Assembly (NCBI GenBank): GCA_900555005.1 | Contig: USJM01000007.1 | Coordinates: forward strand, 1-21,673 | Direction of reading: 5' to 3' | Source: an uncultured Lachnospiraceae bacterium | GTDB lineage: Bacteria; Bacillota_A; Clostridia; Lachnospirales; Lachnospiraceae | Length of the DNA stretch: 21,673 nucleotides | In this document: one piece after another, positions 7,413-14,288 of the stretch | How the letters are laid out: every line of letters starts with the position of its first letter | Numbering within the stretch: position 1 is the first letter of the stretch | Notes under the pieces: generated by a model | Seen by the model: only the letters and a program-made list of their open reading frames with translations | What the model was told of the DNA's origin: nothing | Databases searched by the model: none | Position numbers and translations under genes: made by a program

Positions 7413-8396
7413 TTACTGTACTTTCTTTTTAAGAAGATGTACTTTGCCCTTCTGAGCGTCAAAGATAACAGCCGCCCCAATAATAAGGCCCTTTACAATC
7501 AGCTGCCAGTAAGAGCTGACTCCAATCAGGTTAAGTCCATTGGAAATAACACCAATTACCATCGCTCCTATGATCGTACCGCTGATTCGTCCCTTACCTC
7601 CTGACATAGATGTTCCGCCAAGGACAGAAGCGGCAATCGCATCCATTTCATATCCGCTTCCTACTGAAGGTTGTCCTGAAAACATTCTGGAACAGAGGAC
7701 CAAACCTGCAAAAGCAGAAAGTACGCCAGAAATCGTAAAGACAATAATCTCGACTTTCTTGATCGGTACACCGGAAAGGCGCGCTGCTTCTCTATTTCCG
7801 CCAATTGCATAGATGTAAGTTCCGAACTTCGTTTTGCTAAGCAGAAAACTGACAACCGCAATCAGAATTACCATGTAGACAACCGGAAGCGGAATTGTGT
7901 TGAAGAGATAACCAGTTCCGATCGCAGCAAAGAAATTGTCATCAATACGAGTTGACCTTCCGCCTGAGTAGACATATGCAACGCCATTACATATATTCAT
8001 CATAGCCATGGTAATAATGAAAGCAGGGACTCTGAAGTAAGAAACGATAAGTCCATCTATAAGTCCCGCAACCATACCAACCAGGATTCCAAAGAAGATT
8101 GCCAGTCCCATCGGCACACCCTGATTTACAATCAGGCCAACTGTCAAAGTTCCGCTCATCGCAACGATCGCACCAACAGACAGATCGATATGACCAAGAA
8201 TGATAATCATCGTCATGCCAAGTGCTATGTATGCATTAATAGATATCTGCCTGAGAACAGAGATAATGTTATTGGGAGTTAAGAACTTATTTGTAGTAAT
8301 GGAAATAACCACACACAGGATAAGAAGTACTCCAAGAATTCCGATATTGTTTGTAACGCTTCCAAAAACCGAGCCTTTTGATTTATTCTTATTCAT
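7413..8396 (-). CDS. ABC sugar transporter permease, ribose (RbsC/CUT2) type
   Basis: This 327-residue, very hydrophobic protein is the membrane subunit of a CUT2 importer. Hallmarks are the early LTPNNIISVLRQ segment, the GHIDLSVGAIVA motif, then the family loop YAIGGNREAARLSGVPIKKVE, which contacts the ATPase, and ASVLGGTSMSGGKGRISGTIIGA. About eight to ten membrane segments are expected, with a short basic C-terminus. Its ATG overlaps the ATPase stop by 4 bp (ATGA), and GGAGG is 9 bases upstream. It probably works as a dimer with the ATPase and the sugar-binding protein encoded upstream. The transported sugar cannot be read from the sequence; the GH32 partner suggests a fructose-containing compound. 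Confidence 0.92.
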   Translation of the reverse strand: MNKNKSKGSVFGSVTNNIGILGVLLILCVVISITTNKFLTPNNIISVLRQISINAYIALGMTMIIILGHIDLSVGAIVAMSGTLTVGLIVNQGVPMGLAIFFGILVGMVAGLIDGLIVSYFRVPAFIITMAMMNICNGVAYVYSGGRSTRIDDNFFAAIGTGYLFNTIPLPVVYMVILIAVVSFLLSKTKFGTYIYAIGGNREAARLSGVPIKKVEIIVFTISGVLSAFAGLVLCSRMFSGQPSVGSGYEMDAIAASVLGGTSMSGGKGRISGTIIGAMVIGVISNGLNLIGVSSYWQLIVKGLIIGAAVIFDAQKGKVHLLKKKVQ

Positions 8397-9895
8397 TTCT
8401 CCTGCCCTCCTGCTGCATACTTCATGATTTCTTCCTGAGATAACTCTTTGCGTGGCAACTCCTTTACAAGTTTCCCTTCACGAACAACGCAAACGTTATC
8501 ACACATATTAATAATCTCTGGCAGTTCGCTGGAAACCATGATGATTGCGATTCCCTGTTTTGCCAGTTCATTGATTGTTAGATAAATCTCATACTTTGCA
8601 TTAACGTCGACGCCTCTGGTCGGTTCGTCCAGTATAAGGACATCTGGTTTGGTTGCAAGCCACTTTCCCAGGACAACTTTCTGCTGATTTCCGCCGGACA
8701 GGCTGGCGACTTCAATATTCGGTGACGCTGCCTTTATCTTCAGCTTTGAAAAATACTCCGTGACAGTTTTTGCCTTTTTTGACTCGCTGACCGCGATTCC
8801 ATTCATATAGAAATGAAGAGAGGCGAGCGTGAGGTTGAATGCAACTGTATTTCCCAGAACGAGTCCCTCTTTCTTACGGTCTTCAGGGACCATAGCCACT
8901 CCTGCTTTCAGCGCCTCCATCGGATTATTAAAATGAACTTCTTTTCCTTTATATAAGACTGTTCCCGACTGATAATGTCTTGCGCCAAAGATGCACTGCA
9001 TGATTTCACTGCGTCCTGCGCCAATCAGGCCAGAAAAGCCAAGAATTTCTCCTTTATGAACTTTGAAACTTACATCATTGAACCATCCCTCGCAGCTCAG
9101 ATTCCTGACTTCTAGAGCTACTGGAGCATTTGTAAGGTCGTTATAATCCCTCGAATAAAAGCTCTGAAGATCGCGTCCCACCATCATTGCAACCAGTTCC
9201 TTCGGGTTTGTTTCCGATGTAATTCGGGTTCCCACATATTCTCCATCTCGTATTACAGTAACACGATCGGATATTCGGAACAGTTCCTCCATGCGGTGCG
9301 AAATGTAGATGATGCTTACGTGTTTTTTCTTCAGATTAGAGATAATTTTAAAAAGCTGTTCAACTTCTTCTGTTGAAATCGAAGAAGTCGGCTCATCCAT
9401 GACAATTATTTTTCCGTTAAATGAAACCGCTTTTACAATCTCAACCATCTGCTGCTGTGCGATTGTTAGGTCTTCAACCATCGTATCGGCTTGAATATTC
9501 ACGCCAAGGGAAGAAAGCATTTCTTGAGATCGACGGTTTGTTTCTTTAAGATCAACCTTCCCAAGCTTCCCTGAGATTTCCCTTCCAAGAAAGATATTTT
9601 GGGCAACTGTCAGGTATGGGACCAGAACAATTTCCTGATGGATAATTCCGATACCAAGGGCCTGTGCATCAGGAACCCCCTGGATCTTTACTTCTTTCCC
9701 ATTGATGGTGATTGATCCGGAGTCCGGTTTGTAGATGCCTCCAAGAACTTTGATCAGTGTTGATTTTCCTGCCCCGTTCTCACCAAGCAGCGCATGAACC
9801 TCCCCTTCTTCAAGGGAAAAATCAATTCCCTTTAAGGCATAAACTCCGTTAAAGCTTTTCTTTATGCCTTTCATTTCCAGAACCGTCTGCCCCAT
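8393..9895 (-). CDS. ABC sugar transporter ATPase, RbsA-like tandem domains
   Basis: This 500-residue protein has two fused ATP-binding domains, as in RbsA, XylG and MglA. The first domain has Walker A GENGAGKST (38-46), a degenerate signature LTIAQQQ and Walker B VMDEPT (165-170). The second has the degenerate P-loop GLIGAGRSE (289-297) and a canonical LSGGNQQKV signature (399-407), with Walker B LILDEPT (420-426). The asymmetry is typical of the family. ATG 9895 follows GGAGGGAAC. An intrinsic terminator lies just upstream, between it and the binding-protein gene, so its expression is likely lower than that of the binding protein. Confidence 0.94.
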   Translation of the reverse strand: MGQTVLEMKGIKKSFNGVYALKGIDFSLEEGEVHALLGENGAGKSTLIKVLGGIYKPDSGSITINGKEVKIQGVPDAQALGIGIIHQEIVLVPYLTVAQNIFLGREISGKLGKVDLKETNRRSQEMLSSLGVNIQADTMVEDLTIAQQQMVEIVKAVSFNGKIIVMDEPTSSISTEEVEQLFKIISNLKKKHVSIIYISHRMEELFRISDRVTVIRDGEYVGTRITSETNPKELVAMMVGRDLQSFYSRDYNDLTNAPVALEVRNLSCEGWFNDVSFKVHKGEILGFSGLIGAGRSEIMQCIFGARHYQSGTVLYKGKEVHFNNPMEALKAGVAMVPEDRKKEGLVLGNTVAFNLTLASLHFYMNGIAVSESKKAKTVTEYFSKLKIKAASPNIEVASLSGGNQQKVVLGKWLATKPDVLILDEPTRGVDVNAKYEIYLTINELAKQGIAIIMVSSELPEIINMCDNVCVVREGKLVKELPRKELSQEEIMKYAAGGQEK

Positions 9896-9924
9896 GTTCC
9901 CTCCAATAGATGTATTTCATCTGT

Positions 9925-9957
9925 AAAAAAGCGGCGGTGTTACCACCACCGCTTTTC
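9925..9957 (-). terminator. Intra-operon intrinsic terminator
   Basis: Read on the minus strand, GCGGTGGTG-GTAA-CACCGCCGC forms a nine-pair stem with one mismatch, followed by six T residues. The other flank also gives a T-rich run on the plus strand. It lies between the sugar-binding protein and the ATPase genes. This is a common place for partial termination that keeps the binding protein in excess over the membrane subunits. Confidence 0.8.
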
Positions 9958-9972
9958 TTAGCATCCAAAAAT

Positions 9973-10916
9973 TTACTGCCAATCCTTAAGAGTCTTCTCC
10001 GCCTCATCCTTGTCTACAAGATGGGAATCAAGATATACTTTCTTGTCTCCAAGATCAGTTTCCCCACTAAGATACTTGCTAGCCTGATCAACAGAATACT
10101 CTACAATCTGAAGCGGGACCTGTGCTGCAACTGCAGTAAACTCGCCATCAAGCAGAGCCTGTTTTCCATCCGGTGATGCATCGATGCTGTATACGCCAAT
10201 CTTTCCGGTCATGTTTGCTGCCTTAATGGCTGCAGCAGCTCCCAAAGAAGAAGGGTCATTAATGCAGAAGAAAGCATCAAGATCAGGATTTGCTGTAATA
10301 ATATCCTCTGCCAAGGGCATCGATGCATCAAGTGCTGCCTTACCATCCTGCTGAGCGACAATATTGAATTTATCCTTACTGTCACCGAGTCCATCCAGGA
10401 AGCCGTTGACACGATCTACGCAGCTTTCATTGGACGGGAAGTCAAGAATTGCAATATTTCCGCCATCCGGATAGTCCTTCGCCATCTGCTGGCCTACCAG
10501 CTGGCCGGCCATGAATGCATTGGTTCCGACAAACTGAGTTATGTATTTATCCATGTCAGCGTCAATGACGGCTGTATCAACATTGAAAATTGGGATGCCT
10601 GCGTCTGAGATTTCCTGAAGTCCAGAGGTGATTCCTGCTGAGTCAACCGGGATGATGAAAGCTGCATCATATCCACTGTTTGCAACATCGGAAAGCTGTG
10701 AAAGCTGTTTGTTCAAATCATAATCCGGATCAAGACAAGTATACTCGATACCGTTGGCCTCGCAGAGTTCCTTGAACTTTGCATCCATCGAGCTCTGGAA
10801 AGTATTGTTCAGTGTGTTCGTACAGAACACATAACTTTTCTTTCATCGGCTTGAGCTGTTACTGCCATGCCAGTCACCAAAACAGCTGCGATCCCAACCA
10901 TTGCCAACCTCTTCAT
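9973..10916 (-). pseudogene. Sugar-binding protein of ribose-type ABC importer, one-base frameshift after signal peptide
   Basis: The gene begins at ATG 10916 with AAAGGAGG seven bases upstream and encodes a signal peptide, KRLAMVGIAAVLVTGMAVTAQA, then DERK. There the frame breaks. Adding one A to the A4 run (10836-10839 on the plus strand) gives ..KSYVFCTNTLNNTFQSSM and joins the 285-codon remainder. That remainder is a typical Peripla_BP_4/RbsB-like protein: two lobes, VDSAGITSGLQEISDAGIP, FVGTNAFMAGQLVGQQMA, and a C-terminal hinge region. As written, only a start inside the mature part (GTG 10830) would make protein, without export. The missing base is in a homopolymer, so an assembly error or a slippage mutation are both plausible. 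No lipobox cysteine is present, unusual for a Gram-positive binding protein. Confidence 0.82.
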
Positions 10917-10962
10917 TTTAGATCCTCCTTTAACCTGATAAGATATCACCGAATCATTAATA

Positions 10963-10972
10963 TTTACGTAAA
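10963..10972. promoter_or_regulatory. Operator-like palindrome O1
   Basis: TTTACGTAAA is a perfect 10-bp palindrome with central CG, as expected for LacI-family operators. It lies in the 5' untranslated region of the sugar operon, about 35-45 bp after the predicted transcription start, where a bound repressor could block elongation. An AT-rich flank (AATA..TTAT) extends the symmetry. Confidence 0.6.
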
Positions 10973-11014
10973 TTATTTATAATTTATTGGTGATTCCTGT
11001 TTTTGTTGTTTAAA

Positions 11015-11043
11015 AGAATAGCATTCTATGGCGCTATCGTCAA
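11015..11043 (-). promoter_or_regulatory. Sigma-A promoter of the sugar operon
   Basis: On the minus strand TTGACG (-35, 11038-11043) is separated by exactly 17 bases from TATTCT (-10, 11015-11020). TG one base upstream of the -10 makes an extended -10 element. It reads toward the binding-protein gene and is flanked by two operator-like palindromes. Confidence 0.72.
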
Positions 11044-11057
11044 TAGTAAATCGTTAA

Positions 11058-11067
11058 TTTACGTATG
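11058..11067. promoter_or_regulatory. Operator-like site O2 (imperfect)
   Basis: TTTACGTATG matches the O1 palindrome in 8 of 10 positions. It lies 14 bp upstream of the -35 element. Its centre is 95 bp from O1, about nine helical turns. Confidence 0.5.
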
Positions 11068-11128
11068 TTTTCGTCACTATGCCAAATTGTATTTCTCCCG
11101 TTTTATCAAGTTTTGTTATGTATTGAGA

Positions 11129-13135
11129 TTATTTACGTAAATTATTGGGTTTAAAAGGGATCTCCTCATGAAAAATATCGATCCACGATTTCTGTAATTC
11201 ATCCGGCGTTACAATATAGGGCTGTACTCCAACATACTTTGGGACATCACTGCTTACAAGGGACTTAGCAACCACCAGAGCAGCCGCACGGCCTTGTTCA
11301 TAGGGCCTCTGCGAACTCATTCCCCGAACAACACCTTCTGACATTTTCACTGCGATCTCTCGATCCAAGTCCGTCGTAAAGACCGCTATATCCTCCCTCT
11401 TCAGAACTCTCAGTGCTTTAATTGCCTGCAGGGCAGGTCTGTCCCAGCTGACATAGATTCCTTCTATCTCCGGATGCGCTTCAATCATGTCTTGACAGAC
11501 CTGATAAGCATTATCGATCTGAGAGAAATTTCTTACTGCAACAATTCTGATATTATGATATTTTTCAAGAAGGGTACGCTCCACCGCCTGATCTCTTGCT
11601 CTTGTTCCATAAAATGTTGCGCCATGATTGATAAGACCTATTTTGGCTTCTGTCCTGTCTTGGTAATATTCCCCCATCAGACGAGCTACATTAGATCCGT
11701 TTTCCGCTTCATTGACAGATACAAAAGACACATAGGAATTTCGAGGGATGTTTTCAGGAATACTGCCAAGGAATACCAGTTTAGTCACTTCAGCAAGTTT
11801 TGAAAAGGCCTCTGCAGTTTTTCTGTCATCGGTCGGAACTGCAATGACAGCATCTGGTTCCTGAAGCCTGATACTCCTCAACTGGGCAATTTGAAGATCC
11901 GGATCAAAATGCGCATCCATTGAGGATATGACATCGATTCCATATTTTTCCAGTTCGTCTCGAATTCCTTTTTCGTGAAGCTCAGCCCATGCAGTCCCCA
12001 TATAATGAAATGCGATTATGACCCTATGCTTCTTTGCCCTTAGCTCTCTTCTTTCCTGCTCTGTCAGAACAATCTCTTCCATGGATGCCGCTTTTTCTCC
12101 ATAAGGACCATTATCAAGCATTCTGGTAGATTTCTTAAACTGAAGCAGGATATCAGCATATTCACACCTGTTGATTGCCTGAGCGGTCTCAATATGCTGG
12201 AAAAGTATCTCCGCAACATACCTGCTAAATTCCGCTGTATCTCTCCTCAAAGTAGTAAGCGGTCGATCAATGATCTGTGTCCATTTTTCATCGCCAAAGC
12301 CAATGATGGAAACATCGTCAGGATATCTCATCCCTACATTGCGTAAAGCTCTCATCAAAAACAATGTGATTCGGTTTCCGCTCGCAACCACAGCCGTGGG
12401 CATAGTTTTAGAAAGTGCAGACTGAATTCTGGATACACTTTCCTCATGTTCATTTATTAAACTTACATCAAGAATATTAGCTGTCTCCACATTCATGTGT
12501 GCGTTCATTAATGCTGTGAGAAAACCATCCGTCCTTTCCTCCCTTGAACTGCCCTCAATATCCTCTCTAATATACATCATGTTTGTATGGCCACATTCAA
12601 TTAAATAAGAGGTTCCCCGGAATATAGCCTCTCGATCCTTGAACTGTACAGAATTCACATCTGCTCCTCTGATTGAACGTTCCATACATACAAAGGGAAT
12701 TCTTGACTGGATCAACTCCTTGTATTGTCCAGAATCAGACTGCGTTGGAACAAAAGCGATTCCGGCAACATCCCTCTGACTGATGAGGTGATGAAGCATC
12801 TGATGTTCCATTTCAGGATTATTCTCTGATATGCCGACAAAAAACTGAAATCCCCTTTCTTTGACAATGGTTCCCAGTTTCATGGCGATATCGCTATACA
12901 GCCCTGTGGCAAGATTTGGGAAAATCGCAACAATTGACGAATTTTTCCCAACTCTGAGTTTTTCTTCTCTCTTGGCATTATTGGCCAGATATCCAGTTGT
13001 TGCCATAGCATCTTCAACTTTTTTTACCAGATCTGGACTTACATATCTTGTTTTGTTTATCACATGAGAAACTGAGGCAATCGAAACTCCAGCCACCTCG
13101 GCTACATCCTTGATATTTACTTTCTTTGTTCTCAT
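11129..13135 (-). CDS. LacI-family regulator with two sugar-binding domains
   Basis: This 668-residue protein is about twice the usual LacI length. Residues 1-60 are a LacI helix-turn-helix (VNIKDVAEVAGVSIASVSHV, then a hinge-type segment). Residues about 66-335 form a LacI/GalR effector domain ending with FGDEKWTQIIDRPLTTLRRDT. After a linker (340-369) a second, separate periplasmic-binding-like domain follows (about 370-650: VIIAFHYMGTAW, AVIAVPTDDRKTAEAFSKLA, IGLINHG, IEGIYVSWDRPALQAIKAL). It resembles the ribose-type binding proteins. The protein is transcribed in the same direction as, and just upstream of, the sugar operon, so it is probably its regulator, sensing sugar in one or both domains. 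No lesion is seen. Whether it represses or activates is inferred from promoter layout (repression likely). Confidence 0.88.
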   Translation of the reverse strand: MRTKKVNIKDVAEVAGVSIASVSHVINKTRYVSPDLVKKVEDAMATTGYLANNAKREEKLRVGKNSSIVAIFPNLATGLYSDIAMKLGTIVKERGFQFFVGISENNPEMEHQMLHHLISQRDVAGIAFVPTQSDSGQYKELIQSRIPFVCMERSIRGADVNSVQFKDREAIFRGTSYLIECGHTNMMYIREDIEGSSREERTDGFLTALMNAHMNVETANILDVSLINEHEESVSRIQSALSKTMPTAVVASGNRITLFLMRALRNVGMRYPDDVSIIGFGDEKWTQIIDRPLTTLRRDTAEFSRYVAEILFQHIETAQAINRCEYADILLQFKKSTRMLDNGPYGEKAASMEEIVLTEQERRELRAKKHRVIIAFHYMGTAWAELHEKGIRDELEKYGIDVISSMDAHFDPDLQIAQLRSIRLQEPDAVIAVPTDDRKTAEAFSKLAEVTKLVFLGSIPENIPRNSYVSFVSVNEAENGSNVARLMGEYYQDRTEAKIGLINHGATFYGTRARDQAVERTLLEKYHNIRIVAVRNFSQIDNAYQVCQDMIEAHPEIEGIYVSWDRPALQAIKALRVLKREDIAVFTTDLDREIAVKMSEGVVRGMSSQRPYEQGRAAALVVAKSLVSSDVPKYVGVQPYIVTPDELQKSWIDIFHEEIPFKPNNLRK
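11132..11141. promoter_or_regulatory. Operator-like palindrome O3 inside the lacI 3' end
   Basis: A second perfect TTTACGTAAA palindrome is formed by the last three sense codons of the regulator gene (Leu-Arg-Lys, directly before its stop). Its centre is 74 bp from O2 and 169 bp from O1, near 7 and 16 helical turns, so the three sites could be bridged by one repressor oligomer on the same DNA face. Confidence 0.5.
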
Positions 13136-13214
13136 CTTATCGCTCCAGATGGGCTTACCTATATGAATATTTGCTAAAAAATCTACTCTTTCCGGTACGA
13201 CACAATTCTAATCG

Positions 13215-13297
13215 TTGTTAGGAGATATCCTGGTGATATCCTTGTATCATGAAGTCGTTGCACTTATTTTACAGTAGGTAACTCCGATTCCTAACAA
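13215..13297. repeat. Widely spaced inverted repeat upstream of lacI
   Basis: TTGTTAGGA (13215-13223) and TCCTAACAA (13289-13297) are perfect inverted arms 65 bp apart in the space between the Mrr and lacI genes. The right arm overlaps the -35 of the suggested lacI promoter. It may be a control site for lacI, though nine bases could arise by chance. Confidence 0.35.
13266..13294 (-). promoter_or_regulatory. Possible lacI promoter
   Basis: On the minus strand TTAGGA (13289-13294) and TAAAAT (13266-13271) are 17 bases apart. The -10 is good and the -35 weak. It points toward lacI, about 125 bp upstream of its ATG. Confidence 0.3.
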
Positions 13298-13328
13298 TTC
13301 ATATACACTCTGTTTTCTAGCAAGCGTC

Positions 13329-14258
13329 TTACTCTTCTTGATACTCTGATATCATATCCATATCCAGGGCTTTGATTTTCAGTATCTTCTTTGTACTGAC
13401 ACAGAAGTCGTTCTCGATCATAAGCTTGCAAAGTTTCTCGCCATCAATCAAGATGATGTGATGCTTCTCTGCATAGTCCTTTGCCTTCTGAGAAAACTTT
13501 GCAGTAGTAACAAAAAGTCCATCTCCATGCTTCCCGGCAATGGCTCCGACAAAATTCTGAAGCTCTGGCTGCCCGACTGTACTTGATGGATTCCACTTCT
13601 TCGCCTGCATGTAGATGAGGGAGAATCCCAGCTTGTCTTCCATGATCACGCCATCGATACCATCATCTCCAGATGCAACTGTCGCATGGCTGCCATACTC
13701 CGGTGTTCCGTATCCCATCTTATTGAGAAGATCAATGACCATCTTCTCGAAAGTATAAGAAGATACCTTCATGACTTCTTCCAGGAGATCGGCTGCCAAC
13801 GCCTGATTGATGTCCTTGAAAGCGTCTGAAAGCTTATCGTCCGGCGTAAGATCCTGTGGGGAAGACGCGTCATCCGCATTGGATGTGTCCGAGGCAGTAT
13901 TGCTGATATCTTCCTTCATCCCGGAGAACTCCTGGAAGGATTCGTACTTCGACAGATATTTCATATCTATCTTCACTGGATTGTCTTTCAGAACAGATAA
14001 TCCCTCGTCAGTAATCTGTATACATCCGCGTTGTGGTTTGTTTACAAGCCCTGCTTTATTGAGATAGGTGCTTGCCCATCCTACACGGTTTCTGAATACC
14101 GTCTGCCGACCGCTGCCAAGGAGCTGTCCAATTTCCTCTTCTGTCAGGTGGTAGAGTTCTGACAAAGGAATGTACAGGTCCTTCATCTTGTAAACCTGAC
14201 CGTCGTGAATCAGAGTCAGTAACGGTTTCATCAATTCATCGTACTTTGGAATAGACAT
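13329..14258 (-). CDS. mrr: Mrr-family restriction endonuclease
   Basis: This protein of about 309 residues has the two-part Mrr layout. An N-terminal winged-helix domain (1-95, beginning SIPKYDELMKPLLTLI) is followed by an acidic linker. The C-terminal PD-(D/E)xK nuclease domain (about 165-275) contains FEKMVIDLLNKMGYG, GDDGIDG with the metal-binding Asp (about 202), and the QAK catalytic motif (218-220). Mrr enzymes cut DNA carrying methylated bases or are activated by foreign type III methylation. ATG 14258 is preferred to ATG 14285 because AGGAG lies 8 bases upstream and the homologous start (M-x-[VI]-P-x-Y) falls here. The upstream ATG begins 3 bp after the hsdR stop. It looks intact, unlike the type I genes before it. 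Confidence 0.87.
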   Translation of the reverse strand: MSIPKYDELMKPLLTLIHDGQVYKMKDLYIPLSELYHLTEEEIGQLLGSGRQTVFRNRVGWASTYLNKAGLVNKPQRGCIQITDEGLSVLKDNPVKIDMKYLSKYESFQEFSGMKEDISNTASDTSNADDASSPQDLTPDDKLSDAFKDINQALAADLLEEVMKVSSYTFEKMVIDLLNKMGYGTPEYGSHATVASGDDGIDGVIMEDKLGFSLIYMQAKKWNPSSTVGQPELQNFVGAIAGKHGDGLFVTTAKFSQKAKDYAEKHHIILIDGEKLCKLMIENDFCVSTKKILKIKALDMDMISEYQEE

Positions 14259-14288
14259 ATCATCTGCTCCTATCCGTGTTGCCATTTT

